The notes under the pieces: generated by a model
Seen by the model: only the letters and a program-made list of their open reading frames with translations
What the model was told of the DNA's origin: nothing
Databases searched by the model: none
Shown: in pieces, positions 1 to 6,548 of the stretch
Layout of the letters: each line of letters opens with the position of its first letter
Numbering within the stretch: position 1 is the stretch's first letter
Translations under genes and position numbers: made by a program
Assembly: GCA_000961805.1 (NCBI GenBank)
Contig: LADV01000249.1
Span: 1 to 15,562 of the forward strand
Source: Peptococcaceae bacterium BRH_c23
GTDB lineage: Bacteria > Bacillota_B > Desulfitobacteriia > Desulfitobacteriales > Desulfitobacteriaceae
Reading direction: 5' to 3'
DNA length: 15,562 bases

Positions 1-2
1 TT

Positions 3-380
3 GCCCAGGCTGAAACCCAGGCCAAAGCGGATGCTCAAGCCCTTGCTGAGGCTTTTGCCCAGGCTGAAACCCAGGCCAAAGCGGATGCTCAAGCCCTTGC
101 TGAGGCTCTTGCCCAGGCTGAAACCCAGGCCAAAGCGGATGCTCAAGCCCTGGCTGAGGCTCTTGCCCAGGCTGAAACCCAGGCCAAAGCTGATTCTCAA
201 ACCCTTGCCGAGGCTCTTGCCCTCGCTGAAACCCAAGCCAAAGCTAATGCTCAGGCGCTTGCTGAGACTCTTGCTCTCGCTGAAACCCAAGCCAAAGCTG
301 ATGCTCAAGTGCTTGCTGAGGCTCTTGCCCTGGCTGAATCCCAAGCCAAAGCTGATGCTCAGGCGCTTGCCGAGGCTGAA
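3..380 (+). repeat. 54-bp coding tandem repeat, seven copies
   Basis: Units begin near 3, 57, 111, 165, 219, 273 and 327, each 54 bp (18 codons, in frame). The first three copies are almost identical at the DNA level (gcccaggctgaaacccaggc...), while copies 4 to 7 carry progressively more synonymous and conservative changes. This suggests recent expansion at the 5' side. The array continues past the left edge, so the total copy number is unknown. Confidence 0.9.
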
Positions 381-782
381 TCGAAGTTTGAGGCTGTCAC
401 TGAGCTTGAACAGGATGTACTTATAAAAACCCCTGCTTTAGTTACATCCATCCACTCTAAAACTTCTTCAGCATTTGGCCCCTTGCAAGTTCCTACGCAA
501 GCTTATCTTCTTAAACACGTTCTAAGTAACATCTTTCCAAAAGGCACTATCTATTGGAACAAGAGCTTAATGGGGCAAACATTTCTGGCCCAAGTGGAAA
601 ATATCCTGATTTGTATTCATGACCCCGAGCATCCTTGTGATCTGAAAAAGTATAATAAGGATGGCTGGAAGGTCTTAGTATGTAGTTCTGAAGATCTAAC
701 CTTTCCACGCAGATTGGAAAGAGCAATTAGACAGATTCAGCGTTTATATTCCGAGGGGCAAAACCTGAATAGGTATTGCTAA
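3..782 (+). CDS. 3' part of an Ala/Gln-rich coiled-coil repeat protein with an unassigned C-terminal domain
   Basis: The reading frame is open from the left edge, so the true start lies outside the window; 259 codons are visible. Residues 1 to about 126 are seven 18-residue repeats of the type AQAETQAKADAQALAEAL, rich in Ala, Gln, Glu and Lys and probably a long helix or coiled coil. After a short linker, the last 120 residues form a different, globular-looking domain with WNKSLMGQTF, an acidic/His patch (IHDPEHPCDLKK) and GWKVLVCSSEDL followed by a basic helix (RRLERAIRQIQRL). The strand-turn-helix pattern around GWKVLV loosely recalls small restriction-fold nucleases, but I cannot assign a family. 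The last 39 bases overlap the 3' end of the convergent protease gene. The other frame across the repeats gives an Arg/Pro/Leu-rich product that is a by-product of the repeat. Confidence 0.7.
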   Translation, partial: AQAETQAKADAQALAEAFAQAETQAKADAQALAEALAQAETQAKADAQALAEALAQAETQAKADSQTLAEALALAETQAKANAQALAETLALAETQAKADAQVLAEALALAESQAKADAQALAEAESKFEAVTELEQDVLIKTPALVTSIHSKTSSAFGPLQVPTQAYLLKHVLSNIFPKGTIYWNKSLMGQTFLAQVENILICIHDPEHPCDLKKYNKDGWKVLVCSSEDLTFPRRLERAIRQIQRLYSEGQNLNRYC

Positions 783-1520
783 GGCCCGAAGCTCTAATTT
801 GCCATTTATATCGACATTAGTACTGGCAAAGACAATACCTACCGCCTTGGCCTGATTATCTATGACCGGACTACCGCTATTACCAGGGTTAATAGGTACA
901 TTAATATCAAAAACCTGGGTCAGGCTATTCTTCATACTGTAAAAATGACCTACTGTACCTCTCTGCGATATCTTCTCAAACCCCAACGGATTGCCGATAA
1001 TGGTCACGGTTTCGCCACTTTGTGCCCTGTTATTTATGTTGAGTGCAATGGTGGGAAGATCATTCCCTTTTAACCGAATAATAGCTATGTCTACATCCGG
1101 GACGACCTCATAGTGTTTGGAGTAATACTCCGTTCCATCACCAAAGCGGATAGTTATCGTGCTAGCGTTGGCTACGATATGTTGATTAGTTATTATCGTA
1201 CCTGTTGTGGAAATATTAAATCCTGTGCCCTGTTTTACCACCGTATTAAGAAACTCATTTGTAACCATAGCCTCTATGCTTACTACCGCAGGCTTGCATC
1301 GTTGAACGATATCGTCTTCCTTTAAAGCTCTATTCTGATCTAAGAAATTCAGCTGATTAGATAGGAGGTAAGGGAGATTAGGCACAGACATTGCTATAAA
1401 AGCTAATAGAATCAGAAGAGCTACTAATTTTCTAAAGTAGGCTGGCTTTATTATGCTCACTATTTCGTAGTCAAATTGTTCCTCGCCATTCTCTTCAGCC
1501 ATTGATTTATCATCGTTCAT
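744..1520 (-). CDS. membrane-anchored trypsin-like serine protease (HtrA/Deg type, no PDZ)
   Basis: A 258-residue protein with an acidic cytoplasmic N-terminus (1-29), one membrane segment (about 31-54), then an extracytoplasmic trypsin-like domain (about 70-258). The catalytic triad is visible in the Deg order: His114 in TNQHIVA, Asp144 in DVDIAII, and Ser215 in NPGNSGSPV. HtrA/Deg proteases cleave misfolded or specific envelope proteins. Family members usually carry one or two PDZ domains after the AIPI strand; here the protein stops eight residues after AIPI, so either it is a PDZ-less form or the tail was lost. A ribosome site (AAAGGAGC) lies 7 bases upstream of the ATG. The 3' end overlaps the convergent repeat gene by 39 bases, which fits a rearranged or trimmed tail. 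Substrate unknown. Confidence 0.85.
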   Translation of the reverse strand: MNDDKSMAEENGEEQFDYEIVSIIKPAYFRKLVALLILLAFIAMSVPNLPYLLSNQLNFLDQNRALKEDDIVQRCKPAVVSIEAMVTNEFLNTVVKQGTGFNISTTGTIITNQHIVANASTITIRFGDGTEYYSKHYEVVPDVDIAIIRLKGNDLPTIALNINNRAQSGETVTIIGNPLGFEKISQRGTVGHFYSMKNSLTQVFDINVPINPGNSGSPVIDNQAKAVGIVFASTNVDINGKLELRALAIPIQVLPLGI

Positions 1521-1560
1521 TATTTGCTCCTTTCAGTAGGTTCTACTTTGTCATTCTTGC

Positions 1561-1760
1561 CACAAAGAAAGCAACGATTCGCCCCCTACTTACCCTTACG
1601 ACCATGTACAGCAAGAGACACGCCGCCCCGACGAGATTACGCCCCGCTGGGAGAACTGACTGAATCGAGTACGGTTCGGAGGTGAGGACCGAAGGTCCTT
1701 AACCTATGTTTTAGCGAGAGCGTAGGCCGGCATAAAGCAAACTATTAAACCCTAAGACTC
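1561..1760. other. structured non-coding remnant, possibly group II intron or insertion-sequence debris
   Basis: This stretch is more GC-rich than its surroundings and contains a perfect hairpin (aggacc-gaa-ggtcct, about 1684-1698) just after gagtacggttcgg. A GTACGGTTC-type motif is common in group II intron RNAs near the domain where the reverse-transcriptase ORF is inserted, and a similar cgtacggttccg is found on the minus strand near 15430. No open reading frame with a ribosome site runs through it. The identity is a guess from motif resemblance. Confidence 0.25.
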
Positions 1761-2212
1761 CGGTAATCCCCATTATGAGCAAGGGAACACAGGCTTTTTA
1801 CCAAGAACCTCGTTCTGGGCGTTTCGATTTTGCAATTATCAATGAGAGGATTATTACTCCCACAGTAAAGCGCGCTGTACTCATCGTCAGAGGCGGTACG
1901 GTATCTACTAATAGTTTGCCAATGATAAAATTTGTCGACCAAAGAAAAGGTACAAGCATTAGATATAAGTATGGAGACCGCCAATTAATATTGCGTATGT
2001 TAATTCACCCTTCAACTTTTGATTGTGTATTACCAAAATAGTGTTTTTCAATACTTATAAAATCCGTGGACACAAAAGATAGTAAATTCTATCATCTTAT
2101 CCATGTCGAATACGTAAGAATTTAGTGATTTACCCACTACAAAAATGATACAGTCAATTAATAGCCGTTAAGTTAGTTTCTCTTAATTTCATTGAATTTA
2201 GAAATTGTTACT
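1761..2212. other. stretch without a convincing gene
   Basis: An 88-codon plus frame (1775-2041) and a 79-codon minus frame (1745-1984) are both open here, but neither has a ribosome site, a recognisable motif or a neighbour with which it could form an operon. The plus frame (starting MSKGTQAFYQEP) is slightly more protein-like and is also open for several codons upstream of its ATG, so it may be a fragment of a decayed gene. Nothing else is visible between 2042 and 2212 apart from AT-rich sequence. Confidence 0.3.
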
Positions 2213-2250
2213 AAAGAAGGGCAAAATCTTAAACGATTTTGCCCTTCTTT
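2213..2250. terminator. strong hairpin, probably a bidirectional terminator
   Basis: Perfect 16-bp inverted repeat (aaagaagggcaaaatc / gattttgcccttcttt) with a 6-base loop, followed on the plus side by a T-rich run (atttcttatt). On the minus strand it lies downstream of the frameshifted small membrane-protein gene and could end that transcript. Confidence 0.8.
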
Positions 2251-2302
2251 ATTTCTTATTAGGATAATCCTGACCCTGGTGATGCCTTCGGAAAGTTGTT
2301 CC

Positions 2303-2422
2303 TTAAGCCGCCGGAGTTCGGCAGACCGCACTCTTTTGGTCCAATATTCTGATTCTTAGATATTGCCCAATAAGCTCGCCCAGAACGACCAAAACAAATA
2401 TCGTTAAAATCAAAGTTTTCAT
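2303..2422 (-). pseudogene. small single-span membrane protein, probably frameshifted
   Basis: From ATG at 2422 the minus strand encodes 39 residues: a membrane helix (MKTLILTIFVLVVLGELI) followed by a charged segment (GQYLRIRILDQKS), then a stop. Shifting by one base near 2330 opens a frame that continues naturally with an amphipathic charged helix (AELRRLKEQLSEGITR) reaching about 2270. A membrane helix plus juxtamembrane coiled coil is a common small-protein layout, so I read this as one gene with a single-base frameshift. There is no good ribosome site upstream of the ATG. The hairpin at 2213-2250 follows it. The family is not recognised. Confidence 0.4.
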
Positions 2423-2432
2423 AACTAAATGG

Positions 2433-2821
2433 TTATATGAATTTAATTTGTACCACTTGCAACCTTTTTTTCAGCTTAAAGTAATGAGACATTTGCTCTG
2501 ATTCATAGGCTTTAAATGGAGAGACAGCAGCACCAGCAAAAAAGTCACTCGGCCGATGAAACGTGGCTGTATCAATATCATCAATCCATTCCGTAATTTC
2601 TCTGCGTTGAGGGCAAGTTTTCTAAGATTTTCTTTTTGGCTAATTCAAGGCATTTTAACATTGATTTTAGGAAAACATAATCCTACGACATCCGTTCCCT
2701 CGTTTTGTGCATCGTGCCATGATATAGAGCAATATGACCCAAAAGTCGTTCCCACCCATTCCATAAGACTTACATCATTTATAGCCGTTATCGTCATACT
2801 CGGGGTGAGCAATTTAAGCAT
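2433..2821 (-). pseudogene. decayed minus-strand coding remnant
   Basis: Three consecutive minus-strand frames together look like pieces of one protein. They are 2821-2645 (starts MLKLLTPSMTITAIND, includes SYCSISWHDAQNEGTD), 2682-2581 (DYVFLKSMLKCLELAKKKI...) and 2621-2433 (REITEWIDDIDTATFHRP, then SDFFAGAAVSPFKAYESEQ). The last piece has the most protein-like composition. Each junction needs a shift of one base in the same direction. No family is recognised and no ribosome site was found, and a plus-strand frame (2556-2864) competes for the same DNA. The small membrane-protein frame begins 11 bases after the last piece ends, as if in an operon. Confidence 0.3.
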
Positions 2822-2848
2822 AATTAAGCGTTATCAACTGGAGGTAAA

Positions 2849-3295
2849 ATGGATAATAAATTAATTTTTCGCTTTAAGGAATTCTATACATTAGAGACAT
2901 TTCAAGTTGCCTTTTATAATGCCCAGGCTAATTCTACAACGGATGAGTATTACAAAAAAGCCTTTGAAAAAATGGTGCAAATAGAACAAGGACATGCTGA
3001 CTATTTTGCCAATATGATTGACCAAGCAAATGAGGAGGTTCCCTCTTTAGTGGGTTCAATTTTTCAATTAGCAGGTAGTTTCGTAGGTGAAACGGTTGAA
3101 TCTATTGGTCGACACAGCACGTGCAAATTTGGTGTTACGCTTGAAAATGAGGCAATCAAAAAGTATCGAGAGTTTATTGAGGAATCGAACGAAAAGGAAT
3201 ACCTAATTATCAAAGATATTCTTATGGAATATCTTCTCGACGAAGAATTTCACAAATATTGGCTTAGAGATTATATGAATAAACATCCAAATTAA
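2849..3295 (+). CDS. ferritin-like diiron protein (Coq7/rubrerythrin-like fold)
   Basis: 148 residues, almost all helical, with the spacing of a ferritin-like four-helix bundle: Glu16 in helix 1 (YTLETFQVAF), an E-x-x-H pair Glu46/His49 in helix 2 (QIEQGHADYF), a Glu in helix 3 (Glu99 or Glu101 in TLENEAIKKY), and a second E-x-x-H pair Glu132/His135 in helix 4 (DEEFHKYW). These are the residues that hold a non-haem diiron site in this superfamily, which includes oxidases, hydroxylases and iron-handling proteins. The exact reaction cannot be read from the sequence. An excellent ribosome site (ctggaggtaaa) sits just before ATG 2849, supporting this start. No signal peptide or membrane span is present, so it is cytoplasmic. 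A membrane-protein gene follows 50 bases downstream. Confidence 0.75.
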   Translation: MDNKLIFRFKEFYTLETFQVAFYNAQANSTTDEYYKKAFEKMVQIEQGHADYFANMIDQANEEVPSLVGSIFQLAGSFVGETVESIGRHSTCKFGVTLENEAIKKYREFIEESNEKEYLIIKDILMEYLLDEEFHKYWLRDYMNKHPN

Positions 3296-3345
3296 GTGTA
3301 GATATTACTCCTCAGAAGCCAAAATTGATCTAAAAACATTAATAC

Positions 3346-3825
3346 ATGTACTTTACCCATTATAATCAAGGAGGGGATCTTTTATTTAAGGATAAAATTT
3401 TAATAGGAGTTTTGATAGGTATACTAGCCGATGCACTAAAGCTAACAACTAATTATATTCTTTTTATCTTTGGGTTCACAAAGGTTGTATTTTGGCAAGT
3501 TGTAGCTACTCGCTTTATCCAGAAGGAGTACCTTTACCATAAGTTAGCTTATCTGGTAGATGCCATTGCTGACATTACAGTTACTTCACTTTTGGGAGTT
3601 GTATTTGTGTATTTTATTTACCTTTTTGGTTCAAAGAATTTATGGACAAAGGGTGTGGGCTTCGGTTTAGTGGTTTGGGTAAGCCTTTTTGGTACATTGC
3701 TTGGGCAAACAGTTGAGGATAAATTACCTCAAGAGCCAACTGGCGCGGTTGTTACAATTATTGCGCATATAGTATTTGGTTTAGCCTTAGCTTTTTTTAC
3801 CAAGGTGCTAGATAAAAATAACTGA
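3346..3825 (+). CDS. polytopic integral membrane protein of unknown function (YqhR-like size and layout)
   Basis: 159 residues with four or five hydrophobic segments (about 18-45, 47-60, 70-95, 102-120 and 132-155) and few charged residues; no catalytic motif is recognised. The start is doubtful. ATG 3346 has no ribosome site, whereas a perfect site (AAGGAGGGG, 3368-3376) lies inside the frame, but no ATG, GTG or TTG follows at a normal distance in frame (codons CTT, TTA, TTT, AAG come next). The start may be non-standard, may use an upstream ATG with poor initiation, or may have been mutated. It follows the ferritin-like gene on the same strand and probably shares its transcript. The hairpin near 3943 lies downstream. 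Confidence 0.65.
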   Translation: MYFTHYNQGGDLLFKDKILIGVLIGILADALKLTTNYILFIFGFTKVVFWQVVATRFIQKEYLYHKLAYLVDAIADITVTSLLGVVFVYFIYLFGSKNLWTKGVGFGLVVWVSLFGTLLGQTVEDKLPQEPTGAVVTIIAHIVFGLALAFFTKVLDKNN

Positions 3826-3942
3826 GGCTAATTAACAGAAAATAAATTGTTACTTGAACATCGTTAACCATAATTTAGTAATGCTAGTTTAGACCGCTGG
3901 TTCTTTAAGGGGATGATACTTTAGAACATTGGACATACAAAG

Positions 3943-3981
3943 AAATGACGCTCAAAATTGTTATCAATTTGGGCGTCATTT
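3943..3981. terminator. hairpin terminator shared by convergent transcripts
   Basis: Inverted repeat aaatgacgctcaaaattg / caatttgggcgtcattt with a 4-base loop, one G-T pair and one bulged A. On the minus strand it is followed by a T-rich stretch (catttcttt). It sits between the end of the membrane-protein gene (3825) and the end of the histidine kinase gene (4103), so it can serve both. Confidence 0.7.
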
Positions 3982-4102
3982 GTAATTTGACCTTTTGTAC
4001 CTTAAAGCGACCCGTTACGAAAAAGGGTAACCTGTTTTCAGTTGATAGGATAGTGTAAAAATGATAGTGAATTACAACTAGATATTGGATGAAATAGAGA
4101 GA

Positions 4103-5572
4103 TCATCTTGGATAAGACTGCGGGAGCCATACGTAAAATGCGGTTCCTTCCTCTGCCTGACTTTCAACTCGAATTGTCCCTCCATGAAGCTCCACGAGCG
4201 ATTTTGTGATGGCAAGTCCTAGCCCAGCCCCTCCATATTTACGAGTTCTAGAAGAATCACTTCGATAAAAACGGTCAAATAGCTTAGGCAAATGCTCCGG
4301 TGTAATGCCAGAACCATTATCTCTTACACTTAGTTCCACACCACCTGAAGCAGTTTCCAAAGAAATTTGGATATCCCCCTTTTCAGGATCGGTATGCTGT
4401 ACCGCGTTATGAAAGAGATTTAAAATAACTTGTTTCATCTTATCTTCGTCAAATCGACATTTCAAATCTACAGTAAGTCTTAAACTCACTTTACGGTTTC
4501 CCGCTAAAAACCTCAACTGCGGTGCCATTTCCTTAATGATCTCGTCCAACGCTCCCTCATTGAGCTGAACATTAGGGGATCGATCCAGCTTTGCTAGTAG
4601 AAGCAGATCTTGAACTAACTTTTTCATGCGTTCAGACTCTGCGTACATGCTCGTTAAGGATTTGTGCAACTTATCTGGTTGATTCATCGCACCACGAAGC
4701 AGCACCTCTAAGAACCCATGAATCGAGGTCAAAGGCGTGCGAAGCTCATGAGAGGCATCCGCAACAAAACGCCGCATCTGTTCTTTGGCCTCTTTTTCCG
4801 CTTCAAAGGAGGTTTCTAGCCTTTCGAGCATTCCATTAAAGGAGTCTGCCAATCGGTCGATTTCTACCTGCCCTTGTTCAATCGGCAAGCGTTCGGCAAG
4901 ATTTCCAGCGTCGATTTGTTCTACTGTATCCACCATCTTCGACAAAGGGACCAACGTTTTTCTCAGTACGGGAATAAAAGCCAACAATCCTCCTATTAAA
5001 GCAAGCAATGAGATCAACAAAAACGTCAGTAGTTGCCGAGTTAAAATATCCCTCAAAGAGCTTGTACTCAAACTTACTTGAACTACTCCGAGCAATTGAT
5101 CTCTCGCCTTAATGGACTGAAGAACGATCAATTGCTCGCTACCTGACCCTTGTTTTGAGACTTTATACGTGAGCTTGGACTTGGAACGCATGGCTTCTTG
5201 ATAATCTCGTTCAGCTAATTTAGGAGGAGCTTCAGAATTTATGGAAGTATTCGAAAGAACTGAAAAGGTTCCATTCATATCATAGAAGACAATCGTGGAG
5301 TCCTGCAAGGCGAAAAAGGGAACACGACTGAAACCCTTACCCGATGGTTTCCCCTCTGAATGGCTTGGCATTTCATCTGGGATTTCCCACACCAATTTTT
5401 CCCACGCATCTGGAGGAATTGATAGAATCTGGCTTTGCACACTCAATGCTTTATTTTGATAGATAAACCCTCGCATGAAAACATATTGAACCAAGCCAAT
5501 GATCACCAGTAAAAGTGCCATAAGCAATAACGTACGAGATAAGAGCTGAAAGCGCAGTGAGTTTGTTTTCAT
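4103..5572 (-). CDS. membrane sensor histidine kinase (HAMP-HisKA-HATPase)
   Basis: 489 residues. Membrane segment 1 at about 11-33, an extracytoplasmic sensing region at about 35-178, membrane segment 2 at about 181-203, a HAMP linker at about 205-260 (LVPLSKMVDTVEQ), then the HisKA dimerisation helix with the phospho-acceptor His275 in ADASHELRTP. The ATP-binding domain follows: N box NLFHNAVQH (385-393), G1 box DNGSGI (418-423), F box LFDRFYR (431-437) and G2 box GGAGLGLAI (447-455). All kinase motifs are intact. The sensor domain has a stretch of Pro, Glu and Lys (64-80) and no family I recognise. Its ATG overlaps the stop of the regulator gene by one base (TAATG), so the two are co-translated. 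It should phosphorylate the regulator encoded just upstream. The signal is unknown; given the divergent operon, a cell-surface cue is a reasonable guess. Confidence 0.93.
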   Translation of the reverse strand: MKTNSLRFQLLSRTLLLMALLLVIIGLVQYVFMRGFIYQNKALSVQSQILSIPPDAWEKLVWEIPDEMPSHSEGKPSGKGFSRVPFFALQDSTIVFYDMNGTFSVLSNTSINSEAPPKLAERDYQEAMRSKSKLTYKVSKQGSGSEQLIVLQSIKARDQLLGVVQVSLSTSSLRDILTRQLLTFLLISLLALIGGLLAFIPVLRKTLVPLSKMVDTVEQIDAGNLAERLPIEQGQVEIDRLADSFNGMLERLETSFEAEKEAKEQMRRFVADASHELRTPLTSIHGFLEVLLRGAMNQPDKLHKSLTSMYAESERMKKLVQDLLLLAKLDRSPNVQLNEGALDEIIKEMAPQLRFLAGNRKVSLRLTVDLKCRFDEDKMKQVILNLFHNAVQHTDPEKGDIQISLETASGGVELSVRDNGSGITPEHLPKLFDRFYRSDSSRTRKYGGAGLGLAITKSLVELHGGTIRVESQAEEGTAFYVWLPQSYPR

Positions 5573-6252
5573 TACACGTCTACTCGATATCCCGCCCCAC
5601 GCAAGGTGCGAATCAGACGGTGTTCTTTATCATTTAATTTTTCCCTGAGCGCCCGAATATACACTTCAACGATATTTTCATCCCCGCCAAAGTCATAACT
5701 CCATACCTTATCTAATATTTTCGCTTTGCTTAAGACCAAGCCATGATTAAGCACCAAGAATTTAAGCAGCTCATACTCGGTTGTCGAGAGTTCTAGAACC
5801 CTTTGCTCGTAAAGGATTTCTTTGCGCCGATCGTCGATTCGAAAGGCTCCTATCTCAACCTCCCCTAATAGATTAGGAAATTGATTCCGTATTCTAGCCT
5901 GAATACGGGCTAGCAATTCCTCAAAGCTAAACGGTTTCATCATGTAATCATCCGCTCCGAGCATTAGTCCTTTCACTCGGTCATCGACTTCGTCCTTTGC
6001 TGTGAGCATAATGATCGCTACATTCTCGGTCTTTTTGAGCATTCGACACACTTCAAATCCGTCCATACCAGGCATCATAACGTCAAGAATAATGATATGT
6101 GGCTGGAATTGCTTAGCAAGGGTTACCGCCATCATCCCGTCTTGAGCGGTTTGTACTTCATACCCTTCCTCTTGAAGACCCATCTCTAAAAATTGCAAAA
6201 TATTCGGTTCATCATCGACCAATAGTACTTTAATGCCCTTTAATTTTTGCAT
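5572..6252 (-). CDS. OmpR/PhoB-family response regulator
   Basis: 226 residues with the two expected domains. The receiver domain (8-121) has the acidic pair Asp13/Asp14 (LVDDEPNI), the phospho-acceptor Asp57 in IILDVMMPGMDG, Thr84 and Lys106 (MMKPFSF). The winged-helix DNA-binding domain (about 130-226) has LSTTEYELLKFL, the recognition-helix segment NIVEVYIRALREKL and the C-terminal wing RTLRGAGYRV. This family binds direct repeats, usually at 11-bp spacing, and activates transcription. A ribosome site (AGGGGAT) precedes ATG 6252. It is the first gene of a two-gene operon with the kinase, and its promoter region carries four 11-bp-spaced boxes that match a mirror array before the divergent operon. 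It most likely activates both. Confidence 0.93.
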   Translation of the reverse strand: MQKLKGIKVLLVDDEPNILQFLEMGLQEEGYEVQTAQDGMMAVTLAKQFQPHIIILDVMMPGMDGFEVCRMLKKTENVAIIMLTAKDEVDDRVKGLMLGADDYMMKPFSFEELLARIQARIRNQFPNLLGEVEIGAFRIDDRRKEILYEQRVLELSTTEYELLKFLVLNHGLVLSKAKILDKVWSYDFGGDENIVEVYIRALREKLNDKEHRLIRTLRGAGYRVDV

Positions 6253-6341
6253 ATCACTTATCCCCTACCTATCTCCTACCTATTAGAAAAAACTGGCTTA
6301 CTTTAAAAACCCAACCCATTTGAACCTTATTTAATTATGCA

Positions 6342-6387
6342 ATTATAGGTTGAATACAAACTGAAAGAATGCTGAAAGTTTCCTGAA
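6342..6387 (-). promoter_or_regulatory. regulator-operon promoter with four TTCAR boxes at 11-bp steps
   Basis: On the plus strand CTGAA occurs at 6383, 6372 and 6361 and TTGAA at 6350, each exactly 11 bases apart; read on the minus strand these are TTCAG, TTCAG, TTCAG, TTCAA. A perfect TATAAT (minus strand, 6347-6342) follows, about 90 bases before the regulator ATG. No good -35 box is present at 17 bases, which fits activator-dependent initiation. The last box lies between the usual -35 and -10 positions, so this side could also be autorepressed. Confidence 0.7.
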
Positions 6388-6441
6388 TCATATACTGACA
6401 GGAAACCCAAGTCAATAAAACTGCTTACCCTAGACGTATTT

Positions 6442-6495
6442 TTCAGCAAACATTCAGGCAATCTTCAAGTGGAATTCAGCAAGCTTGCTTATAAT
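6442..6495 (+). promoter_or_regulatory. promoter of the VTC operon with four TTCAR boxes at 11-bp steps
   Basis: TTCAG at 6442, TTCAG at 6453, TTCAA at 6464 and TTCAG at 6475 are exactly 11 bases apart, followed by a perfect TATAAT at 6490-6495. The sequence where a -35 box should be (aagtgg) is poor and is covered by the third and fourth boxes. This is the arrangement of a PhoB-type promoter, where the bound regulator replaces -35 contacts. The predicted transcript start is about 6502, leaving a leader of about 40 bases. Confidence 0.75.
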
Positions 6496-6530
6496 GCCAA
6501 TATACCATTTAAACAATGTCACGAGGAGAA

Positions 6531-6548
6531 ATGAGGTGTGAACCCTGA
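6531..6548 (+). CDS. possible five-codon leader peptide (MRCEP)
   Basis: ATG 6531 has a good ribosome site (acgaggagaa) and encodes only Met-Arg-Cys-Glu-Pro before TGA. The TGA (6546-6548) overlaps the likely CTG start of the next gene (6545-6547) as CTGA, resembling the ATGA of translationally coupled genes. It could instead be the original start of the VTC gene, broken by a single-base frameshift. Confidence 0.35.
   Translation: MRCEP

Noticed and set aside
3..380. CRISPR-like array
   Set aside because: The 54-bp units are contiguous with no unique spacers and stay in one reading frame, so they are a coding tandem repeat.
1..426. 141-codon plus frame rich in Arg, Pro, Lys and Leu
   Set aside because: It is the out-of-frame reading of the 54-bp repeat; the Ala/Gln/Glu frame continues into a normal domain, whereas this one stops soon after the repeat.
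2556..2864. Plus-strand 102-codon frame with a CASCH haem-c-like motif
   Set aside because: It has no ribosome site, overlaps the well-supported start of the ferritin-like gene, has no signal peptide or second haem motif, and competes with protein-like minus frames. A single CxxCH is easily random.
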